64,000 nt of DNA from the NCBI RefSeq assembly GCF_003570705.1, contig NZ_QWVT01000015.1:248001-312000 (forward strand). Direction: 5' to 3'. This document shows, piece after piece, positions 16,981 through 25,131 of the stretch. Both the position numbers and the translations under genes were made by a program. The stretch is from Mesobacillus zeae. GTDB lineage: Bacteria > Bacillota > Bacilli > Bacillales > Cytobacillaceae. The notes under the pieces are model-generated. The model searched no databases, was not told the DNA's origin, and worked only from the letters and a program-made list of their open reading frames with translations. Every line of letters begins with the position of its first letter. Within the stretch, counting starts at the first letter, position 1.

Positions 16981-17298
16981 AGGAGTGGTGTTGACCCGTT
17001 AGAAGAGGTTGATTTCTACATCAAAGAAACGGAACACTCGTGATGAATATTGTTTATGTCTTTGATACACACTTACATGCAAATATATATACGGAGCTAG
17101 AAAGCTAGCGAAAAAAACATTTTCTGGTTCTGTTTATGGCAGAGGATTGAGCGGAAAGCCATCATCAACAATTGATTTCAAAAAGCGCTTTAATCTTTGC
17201 CCCTTAGGAGGACTGAATTTGTTAAGTTTATGCCTAAAAATGTTCCACTACAGCCAGAAAACTTCAAGGAAATGAGAAAAACGAATCAAGGAAAGTAA
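16981..17298 (+). pseudogene. Relic of an MBL-fold persulfide dioxygenase-type gene
   Basis: Fragments appear in successive frames: VDPLEEVDFYIKETEHS up to TGA 17041, then after a one-base shift MNIVYVFDTHLHANIYTELE, and at the end PKNVPLQPENFKEMRKTNQG with stop 17296-17298. F-D-T-H-L-H-A-N corresponds to the metal-binding THxHADH motif, here with Asp changed to Asn and the following His lost. The V-P-x-x-P-E-N-F/W ending is typical of MBL-fold hydrolases fused or adjacent to rhodaneses. Most of the middle is deleted. Its position right after the ArsR-rhodanese regulator fits a lost sulfide or persulfide detoxification operon. Confidence 0.65.
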
Positions 17299-17345
17299 TA
17301 TCCAAAAGCCTGAATATTATTCGGGCTTTCTCTATGGAGGTTAAA

Positions 17346-18563
17346 ATGATACAACCTAAGATCGGAATAAAAGAAAACATCGTTCAATTCATTCTGTTGG
17401 TCGTGACAAACCTGTTTGTTGGTTCAATGGTCGGGATCGAGCGCACCGTCTTACCATTGCTAGGGGAAGAACAGTTTGGATTAGCTTCTGCAAGTGCTGC
17501 GCTATCGTTCATCATCAGTTTTGGGTTTTCAAAAGCAATTGTAAACTATTTCGCTGGTCAAATTGCAGATCGGCTCGGACGTAAAAAAGTGTTGCTTTTA
17601 GGCTGGACTGTTGGTCTTTTAGTACCAATTCTTATCATTTTTGCTTATGCCTGGTGGGTCATAATCGTTGCAAATATTTTGCTCGGAATTAACCAGGGGT
17701 TAGCTTGGTCAATGACCGTAAATATGAAAATCGATATTTCAAAGCCAAATCAGCGTGGCACTGCGGTTGGATTAAATGAATTTGCAGGCTATTCAGGTGT
17801 AGCAATAATGGCTGCCGTTTCGGGATATGTTGCCTCATCTTATTCATTAAAACCAGAACCTTTCTATATTGGGATAGGTATTGTTATCATAGGGATTTTA
17901 CTATCGTTGATTGTCAAGGATACAGGAAAACATTTAGAGCTCCAAATCAAGAATAGTGTAACAAGTGGTACAGGAATAACCTGGTCCTCAAATGAAGTAT
18001 TTGCTCTGACAACATGGAAGGACAAAAACTTATCAACTATCAGTTTTGCAGGTTTGTCGACGAATCTGAAGGATGGGATGGCCTGGGGTCTGTTCCCAAT
18101 GTTCTTCGCTACTGCTGGATTAACTGTTGGGCAAATCGGTACTATTGTGGCGATATATCCGGCTGCCTGGGGCATTTTTCAGTTGTTTACAGGACCTTTA
18201 AGCGACAAGGTTGGTAGGAAGGTGCTGATTACTTATGGCATGTGGACACAAGCTGCTGCATTGTGGTTCATAATTGCAGCAAACCAATATTCCTTATGGA
18301 TTTTAGGTGCTCTTATGTTGGGCCTTGGAACAGCTATGGTATATCCAACCTTACAGGCGGCAATCAGTGACGTAGCCGCACCAGAATGGAGAGCTTCCTC
18401 AATGGGAGTATATCGTTTCTGGCGTGATAGCGGCTATGCATTTGGCGCTCTAATTGCGGGAATCATCGCAGACATTTTAGGTGTTAATTGGGCAATTGGA
18501 TTAGTAGCTTTACTTCCATTTACAGCAGGTGTTCTTTCAATGAAACGGTTAAAGGAAACATAA
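17346..18563 (+). CDS. MFS transporter
   Basis: This 405-residue, twelve-helix permease starts at ATG 17346, with TGGAGG nine bases upstream; the ATG at 17334 is inside that site. The MFS A-motif occurs in both halves: ADRLGRKKVLLLGW between helices 2 and 3, and LSDKVGRKVLITYG between helices 8 and 9. Its place after an ArsR-rhodanese regulator and an MBL-fold relic suggests export of a sulfur compound or another toxic anion, but the substrate cannot be read from the sequence. The frame is intact, unlike its neighbours. Confidence 0.85.
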   Translation: MIQPKIGIKENIVQFILLVVTNLFVGSMVGIERTVLPLLGEEQFGLASASAALSFIISFGFSKAIVNYFAGQIADRLGRKKVLLLGWTVGLLVPILIIFAYAWWVIIVANILLGINQGLAWSMTVNMKIDISKPNQRGTAVGLNEFAGYSGVAIMAAVSGYVASSYSLKPEPFYIGIGIVIIGILLSLIVKDTGKHLELQIKNSVTSGTGITWSSNEVFALTTWKDKNLSTISFAGLSTNLKDGMAWGLFPMFFATAGLTVGQIGTIVAIYPAAWGIFQLFTGPLSDKVGRKVLITYGMWTQAAALWFIIAANQYSLWILGALMLGLGTAMVYPTLQAAISDVAAPEWRASSMGVYRFWRDSGYAFGALIAGIIADILGVNWAIGLVALLPFTAGVLSMKRLKET

Positions 18564-18678
18564 AAACACTGATTGTAGAGGTGCATTTTAACCTAAAAGG
18601 GTTAGTGTACTTTTATAATTTTTAAAAGACTTCATGTATTTGATAATGCAATGCCAAAATAGAAATTGGAGCGAGTAT

Positions 18679-18965
18679 AGATGTATGGACACATTTAAGT
18701 TAAGTCCTTTTCCTAGAAAATAAGAGAGGACGTGTCCATATGAAACAAAAACGCTACAATCAAGAATTCAAAGAAACAATTGTCAATCTCAATCGTTCTG
18801 GTACACCCGTCAACCAACTTTCCTACAAATATGGTGTTTCTGAAGTAACCATCTATAAAAAGATTAAGCTGCATTCTCCAATTGAAGGTTCGAACCAAAT
18901 GACACCGGCTGATATATCAGAGATTCAGAAAGAAAATTTACGTTTAAAACAAGAGGTTTAAATAA
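18679..18965 (+). mobile_element. IS3-family relic: left end and truncated orfA
   Basis: ATGTATGGACACATTTAAGT at 18679 looks like an element end, and 60 bases later an IS3-type orfA starts (ATG 18740, site GAGAGGACG). The frame reads MKQKRYNQEFKETIVNLNRS, a helix-turn-helix LSYKYGVSEVTIYKKIK, and the start of the leucine zipper (ENLRLKQEV). It then stops at TAA 18959, about 25-30 codons short of a usual orfA. No orfB with the DDE catalytic domain follows, so the element is dead. Confidence 0.75.
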
Positions 18966-19001
18966 GCCATAGGGGAATACACAGGTAATTCATCCCTTTT
19001 T

Positions 19002-19050
19002 AAGAAGTTATCATTCAAAGATATCACCTTTGAATGATAACTTCTTTTTA
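19002..19050 (+). terminator. Strong hairpin terminator downstream of the IS3 relic
   Basis: AAGAAGTTATCATTCAAAG (19002-19020) is matched perfectly by its reverse complement at 19028-19046, followed by a T-rich tail. The 19-bp stem is unusually long and nearly symmetrical, so it may work on both strands. Confidence 0.75.
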
Positions 19051-19129
19051 TATGAATCCTAACTGCAACAGTATAAATAGCTTAGGATGACATTAAAATA
19101 AAGAAAAAACCGATGAGAGACCGATTAAT

Positions 19130-19433
19130 ATGAACATGAAAAAGTTGGAGAATAAAACGGTTTTGATTTGGAAGATGGCTATTGTATCGGCCATTTCCTG
19201 GAAAGTGGCAAAATTAGTGGGCTCTGAACATCCATATTTAGCACCTCTTTCCGTTTTTTTGTGTTTGCAGTCGACGAATAATCAATCAATCGCTCTTATT
19301 TTCCATTCACAGTATTGTGGGAACTGTGGTAGGTTTAATATTTGGGGGCTTGCCACATCGAAACAAAGAAATTGTTAAAAGAATTAAAATAAATATTCCT
19401 GGTAGGGAATATACTTATAAAGATGCATATTGA
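19130..19433 (+). pseudogene. Truncated, frameshifted aromatic acid exporter (FUSC family)
   Basis: The first frame gives VLIWKMAIVSAISWKVAKLV and HPYLAPLSVFLCLQSTNNQS, the usual first two helices of the aromatic acid exporter family. At about 19290 the frame breaks, and the next frame continues SLLFSIHSIVGTVVGLIFGG and LPHRNKEIVKRIKINIPG to TGA 19431-19433. Only about 100 of roughly 350 codons remain. The gene is non-functional and ends 22 bases before the xanthine dehydrogenase-type operon. Confidence 0.65.
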
Positions 19434-19455
19434 CACGTAAAAGTGGGGGAAATAC

Positions 19456-20496
19456 GTGGATGATCTTTATCGAATATTAGAGATAATAGCAAGTTCAGAA
19501 AAAAGCACAATGGTGCTGGCCACGATAATAAAAGTGGAGGGGTCCGCCTATAAGAAGGAGGGTTCCTCTATGTTGATAATGGAAGATGGTTTGAGAATTG
19601 GAACATTAACAGCAGGATGTCTTGAAGTGGACCTTAACGAACGAGCAAAACAGGTTTGGGCTGCAGGCCAATCATGTACAGTTGAATATGACCTGAATGA
19701 TGAAGATGATTTGTCATGGGGGCAGGGTGCTGGCTGCAATGGGGTTATCACGGTTTTATTGGAGCCAGTAAAAGAGGAACTACGGCGAAACCTTATTTCA
19801 CTCAAGAAAAGACTGGATGCAAGGAAGACAGTCACGAGAATAAAACGGTTCACGAAAAAGTTAGAACCAAAAGAGGATGTTTATGTTGTGGAAGATGGTA
19901 CGAAATTTGGAAGCTGTGATTTTTTTAATATTGAGTACTTTGATGTGCCCGTAAAAGGAGGTAATCCGTACAAGTCAGAAAAAGGAATGAAATTGAAGGA
20001 GCACACTTCTGACTTATTTTTCATCAATCAAATGGTACCGAAACCGTATTTGTATGTGTTTGGTGCAGGGGAAGATGCTAGACCGCTGGCTTCATTGGCA
20101 GCCCGTACTGGTTTTAACGTTTCCATGATTGATTGGCGTCCTGCTTTATGCCATAACAGAAATTTTCCGGAAGCCAAGGAGCTTTTTGTTGGACCAACAG
20201 AAGAAATGATGAAAAAGCTAATCTTTACAAAAAAGGATTTTGTGGTTATCATGACCCACCAATTTCAAAAAGACCGTTATATCCTCTCTCAATTACAAGA
20301 CAAAACCTTATTTTATTTAGGAGTATTAGGTCCGAAAAAACGTACGGAACGATTATTAAGAAATGCCCGTGTTCCTGATCATATTTATTCACCAGCCGGG
20401 CTTTCTATTGGGGCAATAGGACCTGAGGAAATTGCTGTTAGTATTGTTGGTGAGATGATCGGAAAAATTCGTAGCAACAGAAAGACTAACTTATGA
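19456..20496 (+). CDS. pucA: XdhC/CoxI-type molybdoenzyme maturation factor (PucA-like)
   Basis: This 346-residue protein starts at GTG 19456 behind GTGGGGG. The N-terminal XdhC/CoxI domain shows VLATIIKVEGSAYKKEGSSM and GTLTAGCLEVDL. The C-terminal Rossmann domain shows YVFGAGEDARPLASLAARTG and VVIMTHQFQKD. XdhC-like proteins bind molybdenum cofactor, promote its sulfuration and insert it into xanthine dehydrogenase-type enzymes. It is first of five tightly packed genes; the stop overlaps the next start (ATGA). Confidence 0.9.
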   Translation: MDDLYRILEIIASSEKSTMVLATIIKVEGSAYKKEGSSMLIMEDGLRIGTLTAGCLEVDLNERAKQVWAAGQSCTVEYDLNDEDDLSWGQGAGCNGVITVLLEPVKEELRRNLISLKKRLDARKTVTRIKRFTKKLEPKEDVYVVEDGTKFGSCDFFNIEYFDVPVKGGNPYKSEKGMKLKEHTSDLFFINQMVPKPYLYVFGAGEDARPLASLAARTGFNVSMIDWRPALCHNRNFPEAKELFVGPTEEMMKKLIFTKKDFVVIMTHQFQKDRYILSQLQDKTLFYLGVLGPKKRTERLLRNARVPDHIYSPAGLSIGAIGPEEIAVSIVGEMIGKIRSNRKTNL

Positions 20497-21107
20497 GAGT
20501 TATAGGAATTTATCTGGCAGCCGGTGAAAGCAAACGGATGGGGATTGATAAGAGGTACCTGCCTTTTAATCAGGTACCTTTAGGATCTGTCGTACTAAAA
20601 GAGGCGTTGTTATCTAAACTTGAGCATATTGTAGTTATAACAAGAAAGGATGACTCCCTGGATTGGCTTCAGCGTATTAGTTTCTCAAGCAAGTGGAGTC
20701 TTATGGAGTGTGAGCATGCAACTGAAGGGCAAGGATCCTCCATACAATGCGGCTTAAAGAGAGCTGTTGAATCCAATGCTGATGCTGCCATGATACTTCT
20801 TGCGGATCAGCCTTTTGTAACAACAGAGGTAATCAATACTTTAATAGAATCCTATCAACAGGACCCCGACTATTATTATATTGCTGCAGGAAATGGGCAG
20901 ATTCCTATGCCACCTATATTGTTTTCTCCTGCATGTTTCCCGTATCTGCACCAATTAACGGGAGATCAGGGTGCACGGTATGTAATCCGTGGAGAGCTTT
21001 TTAATAAAGGGAAAATCATTGACTCTCAAAAGGCTTTGATTTTTTTCGACGTGGATACTCAAGAGGATTATTCTTACCTGCAAAGCAAAGAGCAACTTAA
21101 TGATTAA
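20493..21107 (+). CDS. pucB: MocA/PucB-type molybdenum cofactor nucleotidyltransferase
   Basis: This 204-residue protein has the nucleotidyltransferase signature YLAAGESKRMGIDKRYLPF at its N-terminus (residues 8-26). It also has EGQGSSIQCGLKRAVE and MILLADQPFVTTEVIN, where A-D-Q-P-F binds the metal. MocA-type enzymes add CMP (or GMP) to molybdopterin for xanthine dehydrogenase-family enzymes; B. subtilis PucB has the matching role. It overlaps pucA by four bases and ends just before the large subunit gene. Confidence 0.88.
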   Translation: MRVIGIYLAAGESKRMGIDKRYLPFNQVPLGSVVLKEALLSKLEHIVVITRKDDSLDWLQRISFSSKWSLMECEHATEGQGSSIQCGLKRAVESNADAAMILLADQPFVTTEVINTLIESYQQDPDYYYIAAGNGQIPMPPILFSPACFPYLHQLTGDQGARYVIRGELFNKGKIIDSQKALIFFDVDTQEDYSYLQSKEQLND

Positions 21108-21120
21108 AGGGGTGATTAAG

Positions 21121-23451
21121 TTGGGCTATATTGGGAAGAGTGTCATTCGAAAAGATGCATTTGAAAAAGTAACTGGGGAAGCAAAATATACAAATGACTA
21201 CCAAGAAATGGGAACGTTGCACGCTAAAATGATGATAAGCCCGTTAGCGCATGCGAATATCGTTTCGATGGATTTTTCAGAAGCATGGAAAATTCCAGGC
21301 GTAAAAGCGATATTGGGTAATGAACCCTATCCGTTAGTAGGGGAAGAAATTAAAGACAGATCCCCGATTGCCTACAAAAGAGTGAGATACCATGGCGAAC
21401 CTGTGGCAGTGGTAGTTGCAGAAACCCCGATGATCGCTAAAAGGGGAGTAGATGCAATCAAAGTTTCGTATGAGCCTCTTCCAGTTGTCAATTCCCCACG
21501 TGATGGCTTACAAAAAGATGCCCCCCTTATCCATGAAAATCTGGAAAGCTATGAAAAACAGGAGGGGGTGTATCCCAATCCCAATACTAATATTGCAAAT
21601 CTAAATAAAATCAGAAAAGGTAACATTGAGAAAGGTTTTATGGAAAGTGATGTAGTTGCGGAGTTTAGCGTGTCCTTTCATCCCTCCGATCACGCAGCAA
21701 TGGAAACACGAGGAACGATAGCTGAAATCCGTCCGGACGGAACAATTATTTTTACAGCATCTACCCAGGCTCCTTTTGCTATAAAAAAAATTATGAAATG
21801 GTATTTTGGCATTGAGCCTGGAAAAGTCATTGTCAATACACCATTTGTTGGCGGTGCATATGGGGGAAAGGCTTCTGTCCAGTTAGAGATTATTGCATAT
21901 TTAGCATCAAAAGCAGTGGGAGGCAAACCAGTTAAATTGGTCAATACAAGAGAAGAGGATATCATCACCTCTTCTGTTCATATAGGACTTGATGCTACCG
22001 TCAAGCTAGGCGCAACTAAGGATGGAATGCTAAAGTTTGCAGAAATCCAGTTTTTATTTGATGGCGGGGCTTATTCTGATAAAGCAGTGGATATAAGCCG
22101 TGCAGGAGCGGTCGATTGCACAGGACCATACCAAATTGATAACATATGGTGCAACTCTTTTTGCATATATACCAATCACCCATATGCCGGTGCATATAGA
22201 GGTTATAGTCACTCTGAAGTATTATTTGCATTTGAGCGAACGATGGATGTGCTGGCTGAAAAATTATCAATGGACCCACTTGAACTTCGTTATAAAAATG
22301 CAATTCGCCCCGGAAATACCACACCTACCCAGGTTTTGTTAAATTCTAGTAAGGTTGGAAACCTGCATCAATGCATTAAACGTTTAAAGGTATTGATGAA
22401 CTGGGATGAGGGACAGATCATTGCAATGGATGACCGGAAAATTAGAGCAAAAGGCGCTTGCTGTGTTTGGAAAACATCAACCTTTGATACGGATGCAAGC
22501 TCCGGTGTGATCCTTACTTTTAACTCTGATGGAAGCATCAATCTAATGTCCGGAGTGGTTGAGATCGGAACAGGGACCAAAACAGTGCTGGCTCAAATTT
22601 TAGCTGAACGGATGAAAATGGACATCAATAATATCCATGTTAAGATGCTTGTCGACACACAGACTACACCTGAACATTGGAAGACGGTGGGAAGCCGGGG
22701 AACCTTTATGGCGGGAAGGGCTGTACTAAAGGCTGCGGATGATGCGATCAGACAGTTAAAGGATCGAGCAGCCTGTATTTTGAGGGTTCCAGTTAAGGAC
22801 CTCGAGGTTGGTTATGGAAAGGTGTATTTTGTGGATAGCCCGCAAATTAATGTTGATATAAAAGATTTGGCATACGGTTACAAATTCCCGAATGGTCATA
22901 CGATCGGAGGGCAAATCATTGCAAGCGGAACCTATACGTTAACACGTCTGACGTATTTAGACCCAGAAACGGGGAAAGGCAATCCAGGACCTGAATGGAC
23001 TGTCGCTGCCCAGGGAATTGAAGTTGAATTAGATACAAGAGATTATACTTATAAAATTCTTAAAGCCTACTCAGTTATTGATATTGGAAAAGTAGTAAAT
23101 GAAAAAGCGGCCTTAGGTCAAGTGATGGGGGCGATGAGTATGGGAATTGCCTTCGGGGGAAGGGAAGAATTTGTGTTTGATGAATTTGGCAGGGTGTTAA
23201 ATCCACAGCTTAGAACATATCGGCCACTCCGATACGGAGAACACCCTGAATATATAATAGACTTTGTTGAAACCCCTCATCTTGCTGCCCCATATGGAGC
23301 CAGAGGTGTTGGTGAGCATGGATTGCTTGGCATGCCTGCAGCTTTAGGGAACTGTTTGTCTGCTGCCCTTGGTGTTCAATTGAACCATTTACCGCTTATA
23401 CCAGAGCAAATATGGCGCATGAGTGGTGGGGGTAAAAATGCTGCCGTTTAA
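21121..23451 (+). CDS. pucD: Xanthine dehydrogenase-family molybdopterin-binding subunit (PucD-like)
   Basis: The start is taken as TTG 21121, with AAAGGGGTG upstream; ATG 21100 lies before this site. The 776-residue subunit begins GYIGKSVIRKDAFEKVTGEA (substrate entry domain) and shows the molybdopterin-site segments PFVGGAYGGKA, AYRGYSHSEVLFAFERTMD, VEIGTGTKTVLAQILAERM and PYGARGVGEHGLLGMPAALG. In the last, the Glu of GVGEHG corresponds to the catalytic glutamate of xanthine dehydrogenase. The family oxidises purines such as hypoxanthine and xanthine at C-H bonds with water. The exact substrate is not certain, since related enzymes act on other heterocycles. Confidence 0.9.
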   Translation: MGYIGKSVIRKDAFEKVTGEAKYTNDYQEMGTLHAKMMISPLAHANIVSMDFSEAWKIPGVKAILGNEPYPLVGEEIKDRSPIAYKRVRYHGEPVAVVVAETPMIAKRGVDAIKVSYEPLPVVNSPRDGLQKDAPLIHENLESYEKQEGVYPNPNTNIANLNKIRKGNIEKGFMESDVVAEFSVSFHPSDHAAMETRGTIAEIRPDGTIIFTASTQAPFAIKKIMKWYFGIEPGKVIVNTPFVGGAYGGKASVQLEIIAYLASKAVGGKPVKLVNTREEDIITSSVHIGLDATVKLGATKDGMLKFAEIQFLFDGGAYSDKAVDISRAGAVDCTGPYQIDNIWCNSFCIYTNHPYAGAYRGYSHSEVLFAFERTMDVLAEKLSMDPLELRYKNAIRPGNTTPTQVLLNSSKVGNLHQCIKRLKVLMNWDEGQIIAMDDRKIRAKGACCVWKTSTFDTDASSGVILTFNSDGSINLMSGVVEIGTGTKTVLAQILAERMKMDINNIHVKMLVDTQTTPEHWKTVGSRGTFMAGRAVLKAADDAIRQLKDRAACILRVPVKDLEVGYGKVYFVDSPQINVDIKDLAYGYKFPNGHTIGGQIIASGTYTLTRLTYLDPETGKGNPGPEWTVAAQGIEVELDTRDYTYKILKAYSVIDIGKVVNEKAALGQVMGAMSMGIAFGGREEFVFDEFGRVLNPQLRTYRPLRYGEHPEYIIDFVETPHLAAPYGARGVGEHGLLGMPAALGNCLSAALGVQLNHLPLIPEQIWRMSGGGKNAAV

Positions 23452-24283
23452 TTTCGAGTATTACAAGCCACAAACCATTCAGGATGCATTCAGGCAATTC
23501 TATAGTTTTAGGAAGGAAAATAAAAAGACTATTTATATTTCTGGCGGAACCGAATTGATTACATTAGGCCGGTTAAATCAAGTCTATACAGACGCTGTCA
23601 TTGATTTAAAAAGAATTCAGGAGTATTCTTCTACTTTCTTCCATAAAGACTATTTAGTCATAGGCGGAGGGGCAACTTTAACGACTATTGAGGAAGTGAA
23701 TGCTTTCCCATTGCTAAGTAAAACAGTAAAAGAAATTGCAGACAGAACAGCTCGGAACAAAATTACTATCGCCGGTAATATATGTGGCCAAATTTTTTAC
23801 CGTGAAGCAATTTTGCCTTTACTGATAACAGAATGCTTATTGGGGATAGCCGGAGCAGAGGGTATTTTTCACCTGCCTTTACAAGATATATTTAATAAAG
23901 AAATACAGTTAAGAGAGGGAGAATTTATTTTTTCCATTCTCATAGAAAATAAGTATATTAAACTGCCATATGTAAGCATTAAAAGGAGGAAACAGTGGGA
24001 CATTGGCTATCCGCTTGTCACCGTAGCAGCTATCAAAAATAATGATGAAATCAGAATGGCATTCAGTGGGGTAAGTCCTTTTCCGTTTCGATCGGAGGAG
24101 ATGGAGAAGGTGCTGAATGATAGGGCGCTGTCATTAGAAGATAGAGTTGAGAAATCTTTACTTTCCTTGCCTGGACCTGTTCTCAATGATGTGGAGGGTT
24201 CTTCAGGGTATCGCTTATTTGTGCTGAAAAATACGATGATGGATGCCATCGAAGAGTTAGAGGGTGAACGGAATGTCAAGTGA
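23438..24283 (+). CDS. pucC: FAD-binding subunit of the xanthine dehydrogenase-type enzyme (PucC-like)
   Basis: The start is ATG 23438, behind GGTGGGGG inside the end of the preceding gene. The 281-residue subunit shows ISGGTELITLGRLNQ and VIGGGATLTTIEEV (FAD diphosphate-binding loops), then TARNKITIAGNICGQ, the usual R-N-x-x-T-x-x-G-N region. A CO dehydrogenase flavoprotein C-terminal type domain follows (MAFSGVSPFPFRSEEME). It passes electrons from the iron-sulfur subunit to FAD and on to NAD or another acceptor. Overlaps on both sides imply coupled translation. Confidence 0.88.
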   Translation: MLPFNFEYYKPQTIQDAFRQFYSFRKENKKTIYISGGTELITLGRLNQVYTDAVIDLKRIQEYSSTFFHKDYLVIGGGATLTTIEEVNAFPLLSKTVKEIADRTARNKITIAGNICGQIFYREAILPLLITECLLGIAGAEGIFHLPLQDIFNKEIQLREGEFIFSILIENKYIKLPYVSIKRRKQWDIGYPLVTVAAIKNNDEIRMAFSGVSPFPFRSEEMEKVLNDRALSLEDRVEKSLLSLPGPVLNDVEGSSGYRLFVLKNTMMDAIEELEGERNVK

Positions 24284-24749
24284 TCCTATATTGAGTCTTT
24301 TATTTCTTGTGAACTCTGAGGAAAAAACGGTAACTGTAAGACCGGCTGACACACTGTTGTATATCTTGCGTGTACGGTTGGGACTTACAGGTTCAAAGCC
24401 CGGATGTTTGAATGGTGATTGTGGTGCCTGTACTGTATTAGTAGATGGAACACCGATGAAATCATGTTTAATGCTTGCAGTCGAAGGAGAAGGCAAGCAA
24501 ATCACTACAATTGAAGGACTCGTAAATACTCCGATTCAAAAAGCCTTTATTGAAAAATTTGCTTTTCAATGTGGTTATTGTACATCGGGTTTCCTAATGA
24601 ATTGCCATGCTTTAGTTAATATAGAACCGAATGCTAGTGATGAGAAAATAAAAGATTGGCTGGAGTCCAATATTTGCAGATGTACAGGGTATAAAGAAAT
24701 TGAAGAGGCTGTTAAATCTGTTCTAAACACAGCCGAAGGGAAACATTAA
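24273..24749 (+). CDS. pucE: 2Fe-2S subunit of the xanthine dehydrogenase-type enzyme (PucE-like)
   Basis: The start is ATG 24273, with GAGGGTG upstream; GTG 24264 lies on that site. The 158-residue subunit has the plant-type ferredoxin motif GCLNGDCGACTVLVDG and a later C-x-x-x-x-C-L-M-L. The second cluster domain has FQCGYCTSGFLMNCHAL and ICRCTGYKEI. All eight cluster cysteines are present. It links molybdopterin and FAD subunits in the heterotrimer. The last gene of the operon; no obvious terminator follows and no PucR-like regulator is adjacent. Confidence 0.92.
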   Translation: MSSDPILSLLFLVNSEEKTVTVRPADTLLYILRVRLGLTGSKPGCLNGDCGACTVLVDGTPMKSCLMLAVEGEGKQITTIEGLVNTPIQKAFIEKFAFQCGYCTSGFLMNCHALVNIEPNASDEKIKDWLESNICRCTGYKEIEEAVKSVLNTAEGKH

Positions 24750-24840
24750 TGTAGTCTCTTTAAGGCTTATAGTAAACTTAATGTTCGTAAAACTCTACGA
24801 GAACCTTTTCTGGCATTTACGTGGTGAATCACGAATGGCT

Positions 24841-24975
24841 TTACCTTATACCCCTGCATAAACTATCATCTCCTAGATTGGCAAGTAAAACAATAAGCTG
24901 AAGTATTTCTCTTACTTCTTTTGTATTTCCTTGAGTAGCATCTACGTTATTAATGATTGATTTTACTGTACCCAT
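24841..24975 (-). CDS. 44-residue hypothetical protein
   Basis: ATG 24975 follows AGAGGTTAATATTC, a reasonable ribosome binding site. The frame reads MGTVKSIINNVDATQGNTKE, VREILQLIVLLANLG, then a short polar end and TAA. The second half is a likely amphipathic helix. I do not recognise it. It lies between the molybdoenzyme operon and the terpene cyclase and could be a fragment of a longer lost gene. Confidence 0.45.
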   Translation of the reverse strand: MGTVKSIINNVDATQGNTKEVREILQLIVLLANLGDDSLCRGIR

Positions 24976-25097
24976 GAATATTAACCTCTAATAATTTTTT
25001 GGTTACAGAAGGCCCTCTGCGTTTCTTATAGTCTCCCTTTCAAGTAGCACCATTTACATCCAACAAAATTACATTTTATAAGGTAGATCATTAAATA

Positions 25098-25128
25098 ATA
25101 TCGACGGGCGATACTAGCCCGTCGATAT
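25098..25128 (-). terminator. Hairpin at the 3' end of the terpene cyclase gene
   Basis: ATATCGACGGGC and GCCCGTCGATAT form a perfect 12-bp stem with a seven-base loop, four bases beyond the stop of the cyclase gene. The T tract on the minus strand is short (TATTTAAT). Confidence 0.75.
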
Positions 25129-25131
25129 ATG

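Noticed and set aside
17035-17046. Tandem in-frame TGA TGA in the MBL-fold relic as a second selenocysteine site
   Set aside because: Two stops in a row, a frame change is needed to continue, and most of the gene is missing. This is decay, not recoding.
21690-22324. Minus-strand open frames of about 90-100 codons inside the pucD-like gene
   Set aside because: They are shadows of a strongly supported gene, lack ribosome binding sites and carry no family motifs.
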